Below are positions 32,043-44,934 of a stretch of DNA of 64,000 nucleotides, piece after piece. The notes beneath the pieces are model-generated. The model made no database searches. It was not told the origin of the DNA and worked only from the letters and a program-made list of their open reading frames with translations. The position numbers and the translations under genes were made by a program. Each line of letters begins with the position of its first letter. Within the stretch, counting starts at the first letter, position 1. The DNA lies in the NCBI RefSeq assembly GCF_026262505.1, contig NC_067203.1, positions 19,697,411 to 19,761,410 of the forward strand, written 5' to 3'. This stretch comes from Trichomonas vaginalis G3. Taxonomy: Eukaryota; Parabasalia; Trichomonadida; Trichomonadidae.

Positions 32043-32075
32043 CAACCGTCTGAATTTCGACGGTTGCTTTTTTAT
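32043..32075 (+). terminator. Terminator-like hairpin with T-run, left arm
   Basis: CAACCGTC and GACGGTTG pair around an 8-base loop, followed by C and seven T. Homologous to 12048-12078 of the Maverick; the mirror is at 38236-38264. Confidence 0.45.
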
Positions 32076-32082
32076 ATGAAAT

Positions 32083-32590
32083 TCACGCAGGAGGAAGGCA
32101 TTTATGAAGCATTTTTGAAGAACTGAAGGCGTCACTATGTCACCATGTGTCACTCGGTCATTTAACTTCTCTGAAAAAATGTGACAACATGACATTTAGA
32201 CGACAACACAGGAAATAAATGTTTACGTTAATGATTTCATCGTTAATGATTTGTCAAACATGAGCGTATATGTTTTGTCATGATGATTTCATCGTTAATG
32301 CTATGTCAAACATGAACGTAGATGATCCAAAAATAATGTTTACGTTAATGATTTCATCGTTAATGCTTTGTCAAACATGAACATAAATGAATTTTCATGA
32401 CTTCTTCATCGTTAATGCTATGTCAAACATGAACGTAAATGATCCAAAAATAATGTTTACGTTAATGGTTTCCGGTTATTCAATAATTAATTATTTTTGA
32501 AGAACTGAAGGAGTCACCAGGTCACCAGGTAAATGTACTTCTCTGAAAAAGTGTGACAACATGACATTTAGACGACAACACAGGAAATAA
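32083..32590. repeat. Maverick iteron blocks in the left arm
   Basis: Two copies, at 32083-32215 and 32490-32590, of GAAGAACTGAAGG, TCACCAGGTCACCAGGT (partly changed in the first), CTTCTCTGAAAAA and GACAACATGACATTTAGAC. They are clearly the same unit as 11665-12235. Mirrors are at 37725-37820 and 38095-38215. Confidence 0.85.
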
Positions 32591-32864
32591 ATGTTTACGT
32601 TAATGGTTTCATCGTTAGTGATTTGTCAAACATGAGTGTAAATGTTTTGTCATGGCTTCTTCATCGTAATGAGTGTAAATGTTTTGTCATTACTTCTTCA
32701 TCGTAATGAGTGTAAATGTTTTGTCATGACTTCTTCATCGTAATGAGTGTAAATGATCCAAAAATAATGTTTAGGTGAAGTGGTGAGATCTCACCTCTTT
32801 TCTCACCTATTTTCTCACCTCTTGAATTTTCATGACTTCTTCATCGTAATGAACGTAAATGAAT

Positions 32865-35800
32865 GTGTCGAAACTTCTTCATCGTATATGTTTACGTTAA
32901 TGGTTTCATCGTAATGAACGTAAATGAATGTGTCAAACATGAACGTAAATGAATGTGTCGAAACTTCTTCATCGTATATGTTTACGTTAATGGTTTCATC
33001 GTAATGAACGTAAATGAATGTGTCAAACATGAACGTAAATGAATGTGTCGAAACTTCTTCATCGTATATGTTTACGTTAATGGTTTCATCGTAATGAACG
33101 TAAATGAATGTGTCAAACATGAACGTAAATGAATGTGTCGAAACTTCTTCATCGTATATGTTTACGTTAATGGTTTCATCGTAATGAACGTAAATGAATG
33201 TGTCAAACATGAACGTAAATGAATGTGTCGAAACTTCTTCATCGTATATGTTTACGTTAATGGTTTCATCGTAATGAACGTAAATGAATGTGTCAAACAT
33301 GAACGTAAATGAATGTGTCGAAACTTCTTCATCGTATATGTTTACGTTAATGGTTTCATCGTAATGAACGTAAATGAATGTGTCAAACATGAGCGTAAAT
33401 GAATGTGTCGAAACTTCTTCATCGTATATGTTTACGTTAATGGTTTCATCGTAATGAACGTAAATGAATGTGTCGAAACTTCTTCATCGTATATGTTTAC
33501 GTTAATGGTTTCATCGTAATGAACGTAAATGAATGTGTCAAACATGAACGTAAATGAATGTGTCGAAACTTCTTCATCGTATATGTTTACGTTAATGGTT
33601 TCATCGTAATGAACGTAAATGAATGTGTCAAACATGAGCGTAAATGAATGTGTCGAAACTTCTTCATCGTATATGTTTACGTTAATGGTTTCATCGTAAT
33701 GAACGTAAATGAATGTGTCAAACATGAACGTAAATGAATGTGTCAAACATGAACGTAAATGAATGTGTCGAAACTTCTTCATCGTATATGTTTACGTTAA
33801 TGGTTTCATCGTAATGAACGTAAATGAATGTGTCAAACATGAACGTAAATGAATGTGTCGAAACTTCTTCATCGTATATGTTTACGTTAATGGTTTCATC
33901 GTAATGAACGTAAATGAATGTGTCAAACATGAGCGTAAATGAATGTGTCGAAACTTCTTCATCGTATATGTTTACGTTAATGGTTTCATCGTAATGAACG
34001 TAAATGAATGTGTCGAAACTTCTTCATCGTATATGTTTACGTTAATGGTTTCATCGTAATGAACGTAAATGAATGTGTCAAACATGAACGTAAATGAATG
34101 TGTCGAAACTTCTTCATCGTATATGTTTACGTTAATGGTTTCATCGTAATGAACGTAAATGAATGTGTCAAACATGAACGTAAATGAATGTGTCGAAACT
34201 TCTTCATCGTATATGTTTACGTTAATGGTTTCATCGTAATGAACGTAAATGAATGTGTCAAACATGAACGTAAATGAATGTGTCAAACATGAACGTAAAT
34301 GAATGTGTCGAAACTTCTTCATCGTATATGTTTACGTTAATGGTTTCATCGTAATGAACGTAAATGAATGTGTCAAACATGAACGTAAATGAATGTGTCG
34401 AAACTTCTTCATCGTATATGTTTACGTTAATGGTTTCATCGTAATGAACGTAAATGAATGTGTCAAACATGAACGTAAATGAATGTGTCAAACATGAACG
34501 TAAATGAATGTGTCGAAACTTCTTCATCGTATATGTTTACGTTAATGGTTTCATCGTAATGAACGTAAATGAATGTGTCAAACATGAACGTAAATGAATG
34601 TGTCGAAACTTCTTCATCGTATATGTTTACGTTAATGGTTTCATCGTAATGAACGTAAATGAATGTGTCAAACATGAACGTAAATGAATGTGTCGAAACT
34701 TCTTCATCGTATATGTTTACGTTAATGGTTTCATCGTAATGAACGTAAATGAATGTGTCAAACATGAACGTAAATGAATGTGTCAAACATGAACGTAAAT
34801 GAATGTGTCGAAACTTCTTCATCGTATATGTTTACGTTAATGGTTTCATCGTAATGAACGTAAATGAATGTGTCAAACATGAACGTAAATGAATGTGTCG
34901 AAACTTCTTCATCGTATATGTTTACGTTAATGGTTTCATCGTAATGAACGTAAATGAATGTGTCAAACATGAACGTAAATGAATGTGTCAAACATGAACG
35001 TAAATGAATGTGTCGAAACTTCTTCATCGTATATGTTTACGTTAATGGTTTCATCGTAATGAACGTAAATGAATGTGTCAAACATGAACGTAAATGAATG
35101 TGTCGAAACTTCTTCATCGTATATGTTTACGTTAATGGTTTCATCGTAATGAACGTAAATGAATGTGTCAAACATGAGCGTAAATGAATGTGTCGAAACT
35201 TCTTCATCGTATATGTTTACGTTAATGGTTTCATCGTAATGAACGTAAATGAATGTGTCGAAACTTCTTCATCGTATATGTTTACGTTAATGGTTTCATC
35301 GTAATGAACGTAAATGAATGTGTCAAACATGAACGTAAATGAATGTGTCGAAACTTCTTCATCGTATATGTTTACGTTAATGGTTTCATCGTAATGAACG
35401 TAAATGAATGTGTCAAACATGAGCGTAAATGAATGTGTCGAAACTTCTTCATCGTATATGTTTACGTTAATGGTTTCATCGTAATGAACGTAAATGAATG
35501 TGTCGAAACTTCTTCATCGTATATGTTTACGTTAATGGTTTCATCGTAATGAACGTAAATGAATGTGTCAAACATGAACGTAAATGAATGTGTCAAACAT
35601 GAACGTAAATGAATGTGTCGAAACTTCTTCATCGTATATGTTTACGTTAATGGTTTCATCGTAATGAACGTAAATGAATGTGTCAAACATGAACGTAAAT
35701 GAATGTGTCGAAACTTCTTCATCGTATATGTTTACGTTAATGGTTTCATCGTAATGAACGTAAATGAATGTGTCAAACATGAACGTAAATGAATGTGTCG

Positions 35801-36055
35801 AAACTTCTTCATCGTATATGTTTACGTTAATGGTTTCATCGTAATGAACGTAAATGAATGTGTCAAACATGAGCGTAAATGAATGTGTCGAAACTTCTTC
35901 ATCGTATATGTTTACGTTAATGGTTTCATCGTAATGAACGTAAATGAATGTGTCGAAACTTCTTCATCGTATATGTTTACGTTAATGGTTTCATCGTAAT
36001 GAACGTAAATGAATGTGTCAAACATGAACGTAAATGAATGTGTCGAAACTTCTTC
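32865..36055. repeat. 90-bp higher-order satellite, left arm
   Basis: The unit runs GTCGAAACTTCTTCATCGTA, TATGTTTACGTTAATGGTTT, CATCGTAATGAACGTAAATG and so on, 90 bp in all. Variants of 65 and 115 bp arise by losing or doubling a 25-bp module (AAACATGAACGTAAATGAATGTGTC less its last bases). Patterns of variants repeat at a larger scale (about 1245 bp), so it grew by duplicating blocks. Because 90 is a multiple of three and the unit lacks stops, long false frames appear. Confidence 0.93.
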
Positions 36056-36459
36056 ATCATAATGAGCGTAAATGATCCAAAAATAATGTTTAGGGTAGAA
36101 GGGTAGATCTAACCTCTTTTCTCACCTCTTTTCTACCCTCTTGAATTTTCATGACTTCTTCATCGTAAATGACTTTGTCAAACATGAGTGTAAATGATTT
36201 GTCATGATTTCATCGTTAATGCTTTGTCGAAACTTCTTCATCGTAATGAGCGTAAATGAATGTGTCGAACATGAGTGTAAATACTTCTTCTTCATCGTTA
36301 ATGACTTTGTCAAACATGAACGTAAATGATTTGTCGAAACTTCTTCATCGTAATGAGCGTAAATGATCCAAAAATAATGTTTATGTTAGAATGTTAGATC
36401 TAACACCTTTTCTAACATGTTTTCTAACATGGAGGATTTCATCTGATATAAATATTATT

Positions 36460-36663
36460 TGGTGAAAGTATCCTAAAAATATTTGATGGACTTTAATTAA
36501 AATATAATGTTTAGGGAAGAATGTGTATATCTAATGAAACAGTAAAGTATTATATCTATTAAATCGTATATGATGTAAATTGTGTATAGAATGAAATGAA
36601 GGAATAATATTTATATCTATTAAATCGTATATGATGTAAATTGTGTATAGAATGAAATGAAGG
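36460..36663. other. Central spacer of the giant palindrome
   Basis: 204 bp of AT-rich sequence without a gene. It contains a direct repeat of about 67 bp starting TATATCTATTAAATCGTATA (near 36552 and 36612). This is the loop if the element folds back on itself. Confidence 0.85.
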
Positions 36664-38469
36664 AATAATATTTATATCAGATGAAATCCTCCATGTTAGA
36701 AAACATGTTAGAAAAGGTGTTAGATCTAACATTCTAACATAAACATTATTTTTGGATCATTTACGCTCATTACGATGAAGAAGTTTCGACAAATCATTTA
36801 CGTTCATGTTTGACAAAGTCATTAACGATGAAGAAGAAGTATTTACACTCATGTTCGACACATTCATTTACGCTCATTACGATGAAGAAGTTTCGACAAA
36901 GCATTAACGATGAAATCATGACAAATCATTTACACTCATGTTTGACAAAGTCATTTACGATGAAGAAGTCATGAAAATTCAAGAGGGTAGAAAAGAGGTG
37001 AGAAAAGAGGTTAGATCTACCCTTCTACCCTAAACATTATTTTTGGATCATTTACGCTCATTATGATGAAGAAGTTTCGACACATTCATTTACGTTCATG
37101 TTTGACACATTCATTTACGTTCATTACGATGAAACCATTAACGTAAACATATACGATGAAGAAGTTTCGACACATTCATTTACGTTCATGTTTGACACAT
37201 TCATTTACGTTCATTACGATGAAACCATTAACGTAAACATATACGATGAAGAAGTTTCGACACATTCATTTACGTTCATGTTTGACACATTCATTTACGT
37301 TCATTACGATGAAACCATTAACGTAAACATATACGATGAAGAAGTTTCGACACATTCATTTACGTTCATGTTTGACACATTCATTTACGTTCATTACGAT
37401 GAAACCATTAACGTAAACATATACGATGAAGAAGTTTCGACACATTCATTTACGTTCATTACGATGAAGAAGTCATGAAAATTCAAGAGGTGAGAAAATA
37501 GGTGAGAAAAGAGGTGAGATCTCACCACTTCACCTAAACATTATTTTTGGATCATTTACACTCATTACGATGAAGAAGTCATGACAAAACATTTACACTC
37601 ATTACGATGAAGAAGTAATGACAAAACATTTACACTCATTACGATGAAGAAGCCATGACAAAACATTTACACTCATGTTTGACAAATCACTAACGATGAA
37701 ACCATTAACGTAAACATTTATTTCCTGTGTTGTCGTCTAAATGTCATGTTGTCACACTTTTTCAGAGAAGTACATTTACCTGGTGACTGGTGACTCCTTC
37801 AGTTCTTCAAAAATAATTAATTATTGAATAACCGGAAACCATTAACGTAAACATTATTTTTGGATCATTTACGTTCATGTTTGACATAGCATTAACGATG
37901 AAGAAGTCATGAAAATTCATTTATGTTCATGTTTGACAAAGCATTAACGATGAAATCATTAACGTAAACATTATTTTTGGATCATCTACGTTCATGTTTG
38001 ACATAGCATTAACGATGAAATCATCATGACAAAACATATACGCTCATGTTTGACAAATCATTAACGATGAAATCATTAACGTAAACATTTATTTCCTGTG
38101 TTGTCGTCTAAATGTCATGTTGTCACATTTTTTCAGAGAAGTTAAATGACCGAGTGACACATGGTGACATAGTGACGCCTTCAGTTCTTCAAAAATGCTT
38201 CATAAATGCCTTCCTCCTGCGTGAATTTCATATAAAAAAGCAACCGTCGAAATTCAGACGGTTGTTATATTCTTCACAAAACATTTACGCTCATTACGAT
38301 GAAGAAGTTTCGACAAAACATTTACGATGAAGTTTCGACAAATCATTTACGTTCATGTTTGACAAAGCATATACGATGAAGAAATCATGACAAAACATAT
38401 ACGCTCATTACGATGAAGTTTCAACAAATCATTTACGTTCATTACGATGAAGAAGTCATGAAAATTCAA

Positions 38470-38496
38470 GACCCTTTGGGTCTCGCCGCTTAGCGG
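38470..38496 (-). repeat. Double-hairpin mini-element, right arm copy 1
   Basis: GACCC-TTT-GGGTC, TCG, CCGC-TTA-GCGG; the mirror of 31811-31837. Confidence 0.85.
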
Positions 38497-39017
38497 CTGA
38501 GGTGAGAAAACATGTTAGAAAATGTGTTAGATCTCACCTCTTCACCTAAACATTATTGTTGGATCATTTACACTCATTACGATGAAGAAGTTTCGACAAA
38601 GTCATTTACGATGAAGTTTCGACAAAACATTTACACTCATTACGATGAAGAAGTCATGAAAATTCATTTACGTTCATGTTTGACAAAGCATATACGATGA
38701 AGAAGTTTCGACAAAACATTTACGTTCATGTTTGACAATTCATTTACGTTCATGTTTGACAATTCATTTACGTTCATGTTTGACAATTCATTTACGATGA
38801 AGAAGTTTCGACAAAACATTTACGTTCATGTTTGACAATTCATTTACGTTCATGTTTGACAATTCATTTACGTTCATTACGATGAAGAAGTCATGAAAAT
38901 TCATTTACGTTCATGTTTGACAAATCATTTACGCTCATTACGATGAAGAAGTTTCGACAATTCATTTACGTTCATGTTTGACAAATCATTTACGATGAAG
39001 AAGTCATGAAAATTCAA

Positions 39018-39044
39018 GACCCTTTGGGTCTCGCCGCTTAGCGG
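39018..39044 (-). repeat. Double-hairpin mini-element, right arm copy 2
   Basis: Same 27 bases as 38470-38496 in a different place, with no counterpart noticed at the mirror position of the left arm. Confidence 0.8.
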
Positions 39045-41751
39045 CTGAGGTGAGAAAACATGTGAGAAAAGAGGTGAGATCTAACCATCTACCCTAAACA
39101 TTATTTTTGGATCATTTACGCTCATGTTTGACAAATCATTTACGATGAAGAAGTCATGAAAATTCAAGAGGTGAGAAAACATGTGAGAAAAGAGGTGAGA
39201 TCTAACCATCTACCCTAAACATTATTTTTGGATCATTTACGTTCATTTACGATGAAGAAGTTATGACAAAACATTTACACTCATTACGATGAAGAAGTTA
39301 TGACAAAACATATACACTCATTACGATGAAGAAGTTATGACAAAACATATACGCTCATGTTTGACAAAACATTTACGTTCATTTACGATGAAGAAGTTAT
39401 GACACATTCATTTACGTTCATGTTTGACACATTCATTTACACTCATTACGATGAAGAAGTTATGACAAAACATATACACTCATTACGATGAAGAAGTTTT
39501 GACACATTCATTTACGTTCATTACGATGAAGAAGTTATGACAAAACATTTACGTTCATGTTTGACACATTCATTTACGATGAAGAAGTTTTGACACATTC
39601 ATTTACGTTCATTTACGATGAAGAAGTTTTGACACATTCATTTACACTCATGTTTGACAAAGTCATTAACGATGAAGAAGTCATGAAAATTCATTTATGC
39701 TCATGTTCGACAAAGTCATTAACGATGAAGTTTCGACAAATCATTTATGCTCATTACGATGAAGAAGTCATGAAAATTCATTTACACTCATGTTCGACAA
39801 AGTCATTAACGATGAAGTTTCGACAAATCATTTATGCTCATGTTCGACAAAGTCATTAACGATGAAGTTTCGACAAATCATTTACACTCATTACGATGAA
39901 GAAATCATGACAAATCATTTATGCTCATGTTTGACAAATCATTTACACTCATTACGATGAAGAAGTCATGAAAATTCATTTACGTTCATGTTTGACAAAG
40001 CATATACCTTCATGTTTGACAAATCATTTACGCTCATTACGATGAAGAAGTTTCGACAAATCATTTACGCTCATGTTTGACAAAGTCATTAACGTTCAAT
40101 ACGATGAAGAAGTCATGAAAATTCATTTACGTTCATGTTTGACAAAGCATATACACTCATTACGATGAAAAAGTTTCGACAAAACATTTACGATGAAATC
40201 ATGACAAAACATTAACGTAAACATTATTTTTGGGTCATTAACGTAAACATTTACGATGAAGAAGTTTCGACAAAACATTTACGATGAAGTTTCGACAAAA
40301 CATATACGCTCATTATGATGAAGAAGTTTCGACACATTCATTTACGCTCATGTTTGACACATTCATTAACGATGAAATGAAGGATGAATGAATATGGTGG
40401 AGCCAAAAGTGGCTCGACCTCAAAACAAGCATTTACACTCATTACGATGAAGAAGTAATGAAAATTCAAGAGGTGAGAAAAGAGGTGAGATCTAACCATC
40501 TACCCTAAACATTATTTTTGGATCATTTACACTCATTTACGATGAAGAAGTTTCGACAAAACATTTACGATGAAGTTTCGACAAAACATATACGCTCATG
40601 TTTGACAAAGTCATTAACGATGAAATCATTTACACTCATTAACGTAAACATTATTTTTGGATCATTTACGTTCATGTTTGACAAAGTCATTTACACTCAT
40701 GTTCGACAAAGCATATACGATGAAATTATGACAAAACATATACACTCATTAACGTAAACATTATTTTTGGATCATTTACACTCATGTTTGACAAAGTCAT
40801 TAACGATGAAATCATGACAAAACATATACACTCATGTTCGACAAAGCATATACGATGAAAACATTAACGTAAACATTATTTACGTTCATTACGATGAAGA
40901 AGTCATTTATGTTCATGTTTGACAAATCATTTACGTTCATTAACGATGAAGAAGAAGTATTTACACTCATGTTTGACAAAGTCATTAACGATGAAAACAT
41001 TTACACTCATTAACGTAAACATATATTTTTGGGTCATTTACACTCATGTTTGACAAAGTCATTAACGATGAAATCATTTACACTCATTAACGTAAACATT
41101 ATTTTTGGGTCATTTACACTCATGTTTGACAAAGTCATTAACGATGAAAACATTTACACTCATTAACGTAAACATATATTTTTGGGTCATTTACGCTCAT
41201 GTTTGACAAAGTCATTTACGATGAAACCATTAACGTAAACATATACGTTTAAGTTCCATGAACATAATAATATTTCAAACTAGGAGCCAAATTCTTGCGA
41301 TTTTCGAATGGAATCTCTTCTCTCGGTTTTCCGAGGGAAACAATCATATGAAATCATTTACACTCATTACGATGAAGAAGTTTCGAAAAAACATTTACGA
41401 AATCATTAATGAAAACATGACAAAACATTAACGATGAAATCTTGACAAAGTCATTTACACTCATGTTTGACAAAGTCATTAACGATGAAATCATTTACAC
41501 TCATTAACGTAAACATTATTTTTGGGTCATTTACGTTCATGTTTGACAAAGTCATTTACGATGAAACCATTAACGTAAACATATACGATGAAGAAGTTTC
41601 GACAAAGCATATACGTTCATTACGATGAAGAAGTTTTGACAAAACATTTACGTTCATGTTTGACAAAACATTTACGATGAAGAAGCATTTACACTCATGT
41701 TTGACAAAGTCATTTACACCCATTAACGATGAAGAAGTCATGAAAATTCAA

Positions 41752-41777
41752 GACCTTTGGGTCTCGCCGCTTAGCGG
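41752..41777 (-). repeat. Double-hairpin mini-element, right arm copy 3
   Basis: One base shorter in the first hairpin (GACC-TTT-GGGTC), otherwise the same. Confidence 0.8.
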
Positions 41778-43645
41778 CTGAGGCGAGAAAAGAGGTGAGA
41801 TCTAACCATCTACCCTAAACATTATTTTTGGATCATTTACGTTCATTAACGATGAAGAAGTTTCGACACATTCATTTACACTCATGTTTGACAAAGTCAT
41901 TAACGATGAAATCATGACAAAACATTTATGCTCATGTTTGACAAAGTCATTAACGATGAAATCATGACAAAACATATACGATGAAGAAATCATGACAAAA
42001 CATATACGAAGAAGTCATGACAAAACATGTACGATGAAGTCATGACAAAACATTTACGAAGAAGTCATGACAAAACATTTATGTTATACAGTAATGTTAG
42101 TCATGAATGTTTGTCCTACGTGTTGGCGTTAGTGTTGAAAAATAATGTTTGTCCTACATGAACCCGTACAAGCGTTTGAATTTGTTTATGAATAAGATTA
42201 CACTCTTGTTTTCTGTATCTATCATACAAACATAAGCAGCACCTGTTTTTCTAAAGTTTATATGAAGTTTTCGATAGTTAAGACCTGTATAATAATAGTT
42301 CATGAGAACAGTGAGGAGGTCGTTCATGAGAACAGTGATGAAATCGTTCATGCAATAAGGAGGTCATACATGAGAACAATGATGAAATAGTTCATGCAAT
42401 AAGGAGGTCATACATGCAATAATGAAATAGTTCATGCAATAAGGAGGTCATACATGCAATAATGAAATAGTTCATGCAATAAGGAGGTCATACATGAGAA
42501 CAATAATGAAATAGTTCATGCAATAAGGAGGTCATACATGAGAACAGTGATGAAATCGTTCATGCAATAAGGAGGTCATACATGAGAACAATGATGAAAT
42601 CGTTCATGCAATAAGGAGGTCGTTCATGCAATAATGAAATAGTTCATGATGTTGTTAGTGTTGGAGTTTGTACTTGTCATTTGTGTTTGTCATTCGTGCT
42701 GAGGTTAGTACTTGTCGTTAGTGTTGGAGTTTGTGTTTGTTGTTAGTGTTTGTCATTTGTGCTGAAGTTAGTACTTGTCGTTTGTGTTGGAGTTTGTGTT
42801 GGAGTTTGTGTTGGAGTTTGTGCTGAAGTTTGTGTTGGAGTTTGTGTTTGACAAATTCATTTACGATGAAGATAAATTAAATCTTGGACTTTGCCATGGT
42901 CTCTGTCCCTAGTAGTTTACATTAAGTTCTGGAAATAATGAAAGTCATGAACTTTGCCATGGTCTCTGTCCCTAGTAGTTTACATTAAGTTCTGGAAATA
43001 ATGAAAGTCATGAACTTTGCCATGGTCTCTGTCCCTAGTAGTTTACATTATCTCACAGAGTTAATGAAAGTCATACTTTCTATCAGATGAAGCATGCAGA
43101 TGAACATATTGAAAGTTAGTGAGTTTGCCACGAGTTATGAATAAAATATTGGCATATTAGATGAGATAGTTGATGAAACCGATGAAGATAAATTAAATCT
43201 TGGACTTTGCCACACTCTGTCCCTAGTTCCTCAAAATCCTTGACAACGTTGCTTAGAAATTTTGGTTCAAAACCTCATCTGCTTTTAATCTGTTATGCTA
43301 ACCTGTTAAGTTTCGCGAGATTATAAATGTCATGGAGTTATATAAAAAGGAGGGACAGCTAGGGACACTGGAAGTACTTGTAAGGCTATTTGTTAAGATT
43401 GCATGAAATACTAAAAAGTCATGAAATCCATTATTTTTGTGCTAGCTTCACCTTAGAGTAAAATGACAAATAAAGTCACTGAAGCAATGAATTCAACAGG
43501 GTGAAAAAAGAGGTGAGATCTCACCACTTCACCTAAATTTATTTTTGTGCTATGTTTTCATACGTGTGAGGGTGGTGATATCATTTATTTTTAAGTTTAT
43601 TTTTTATTTTATTTTTTATTTTATTTTTTATTTTATTTGGATGTA

Positions 43646-43972
43646 ATGACGAAAACTATTGAGATAACAAACTACAACGGTCATGAGTTCAAGAACTTGT
43701 TCTTCGTTCCTCGTGAAAATACATTCTATCAGATACGAGGGAGAAAGGGTAAAGTTAGTTTAAGCATTTATGATAGCAAACATAATGGAAGATATATACA
43801 AGCAGTAGATACAAACGGTAAGCGTGTTTCATTACATTTGTCAAAACTTATAAACATTAATTATGACAGCGACTTTGACTCAGACGATTGGAGCGACAGT
43901 AGTGATACTGAAGATTATGAGCTGTTATGTGAAGCACAGCAATGGAAAGAGTTGCAATACTTTTGTAAATGA
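43646..43972 (+). CDS. Small acidic-tailed protein of the giant foldback element (right copy)
   Basis: Same 108 residues as 27366-27692. The start is the ATG at 43646; a second ATG five bases earlier runs straight into a stop (ATGTAATG), so a two-codon upstream frame overlaps the start. The leader is four repeats of TTTTTTATTTTA. The stop codon lies at the first base of the GAGAACGTTAGT minisatellite. Two identical copies imply arm-to-arm correction or a very recent origin. No family is certain; a weak NUMOD-like pattern is the best guess. Confidence 0.65.
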   Translation: MTKTIEITNYNGHEFKNLFFVPRENTFYQIRGRKGKVSLSIYDSKHNGRYIQAVDTNGKRVSLHLSKLININYDSDFDSDDWSDSSDTEDYELLCEAQQWKELQYFCK

Positions 43973-44229
43973 GAACGTTAGTGAGAACGTTAGTGAGAAC
44001 GTTAGTGAGAATGTTAGTGAGAACGTTTATTTTTTCATTAGTGAAGTCGTTAGTGAGGTGAAGTGGTTGGTGGTTTTGTAAATATTTAAGGTTAAGTTAG
44101 TGTTGTCGTTTGTGTTGTAAAATATACGTTAGTGGTTTTGTAAAGTGTCAGATTGACATATCTTCAGTAAGGAGGCGCGCAGTGCCGCCGTACCCAAGAC
44201 TTGTATACTAACTGTAGTCATAAAAGTGG

Positions 44230-44934
44230 TCCTTCTTTTGTGATATGATTCAAATTTGAATGTGGATGATAAATAAAAATCAAAAATAATTGTTATAATT
44301 TAAATGAAGAAGTAATTTAAAACGATTTTATTTATGATCAAATTTTATATATTTTTTCGGATCAAATCCATTTTAATAGAATTTATATACTATTCATCTA
44401 TTAGTAAACACTACCGTATATTATTTTTTAAGCTATCTTATTTTTTGAACTTTTATTCAAATCTTTGGTCGCAAGAAGAATTGCATGATAAATAAAAACA
44501 TTTAATCAAAGTCAATTTTATTTTTCATATTCAAATGGACTGAGTGTTAACATTTAACATTTTTTGCTAATTGTCGTCAAAAATTAGGCGTAAAGCAAAA
44601 ATTGATATTTCATATGGTTTTATGATAGATAAGCATTATATTCCCACTCATTATATTCGTAAATTTTGAGGTTTATCCTTCGCTTTTAAGATCATTGAAT
44701 TTGATTTTTATATAAAATAGTTATATATTAGAAAATAATATGAGTTTATGTGATATTATTTTTCAGAAGATTTTGTGTTCTTCTTCAAAATTTTATTTTT
44801 TTATTAAAAAGAATCTTTACAAAATATACATTTACTTTAATTAATATTTAAAAACGTGCTCTATCAAAAGTTCCAAAAATTCAATATTTTAGCTTTTCTG
44901 AGGTGTCACTTTTGATGAATTTCTGTTTACAACA
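44230..44934. repeat. Right long terminal inverted repeat of the Ginger-like element
   Basis: Mirror of 25417-26040 in its inner part. The outer part ends TTTCTGAGGTGTCACTTTTG and then GTTTACAACA. Confidence 0.8.

Larger units (their letters stand above)
29210..32855. repeat. Irregular word array, left arm
   Basis: Built from a few words (TTCATCGTAATGA, GCGTAAATGA, TTTTGTCATGA, TTTGTCAAACATGA, TCCAAAAATAATGTTTACG) in changing order. Islands within it: KilA-N scrap (30001), double hairpin (31811), terminator-like hairpin (32043) and iteron blocks (32083, 32490). Many short frames open by chance because the words lack stops. Confidence 0.85.
27125..36459. repeat. Left arm of the giant palindrome (~9.3 kb)
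   Basis: From the outside in: unique outer ~180 bp, 12-bp minisatellite, the 108-codon gene, a 63-bp tandem block, a CACAAACTCCAA block, a TATTGCATGAAC block, a long array of TTCATCGTAATGA / CGTAAATGA / TTTGTCAAACATGA words, and the 90-bp higher-order array. It is longer than the right arm mainly because that last array is about 3.2 kb here. Confidence 0.9.
27125..44213. mobile_element. Giant foldback element with Maverick-like ends
   Basis: The element spans 17,089 bp. Its ends are AGTTAGTATACAAGTC and the reverse complement, so AG...CT as in Mavericks (AGTAGTATATATG in the neighbour). A 6-bp duplication GTAGTC lies at 27119-27124 and 44214-44219. Left arm 27125-36459, spacer 36460-36663, right arm 36664-44213. 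The arms are mirror images apart from repeat expansion. Each carries one small gene; the rest is satellite-like words plus pieces found also in the Maverick (iteron, terminator-like hairpin, KilA-N scrap, double hairpins). It has no polymerase, integrase or capsid region and must depend on others. It looks whole as a non-autonomous element and is young. Confidence 0.85.
36664..44213. repeat. Right arm of the giant palindrome (~7.5 kb)
   Basis: Mirror of the left arm, with the 90-bp array reduced to about 0.4 kb (37085-37465) and some different word order between 38560 and 41800. At 41248-41345 it holds a short unrelated insert (GTTCCATGAACATAATAATA...) not seen in the left arm. Confidence 0.9.
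25417..44934. mobile_element. Ginger-like DD35E DNA transposon, split by a 17-kb insertion
   Basis: The ends are TGTAATAAAC at 25417 and GTTTACAACA at 44934, with terminal repeats sharing AAATTCATCAAAAGTGACA. A 4-bp duplication GGTG lies at 25413-25416 and 44935-44938. TGT...ACA ends, a 4-bp duplication and an integrase-like DD35E transposase fit Ginger (IS481-related) elements. Without the inserted element it would be about 2.4 kb. Two short derivatives with the same ends lie at 58044-59190 and 60711-61861. Confidence 0.88.

Noticed and set aside
32830-37478. Many frames of 60-186 codons repeating a 30-residue unit (MFDTFIYVHYDETINVNIYD...)
   Set aside because: They follow from a 90-bp satellite unit without stops; the frame is lost wherever a 65- or 115-bp variant occurs, and the same words run in all orders elsewhere in the arms. 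No leader or start context.
29321-42000. Short frames in the irregular word arrays of both arms
   Set aside because: By-products of stop-free repeat words; the mirror arm gives different lengths.
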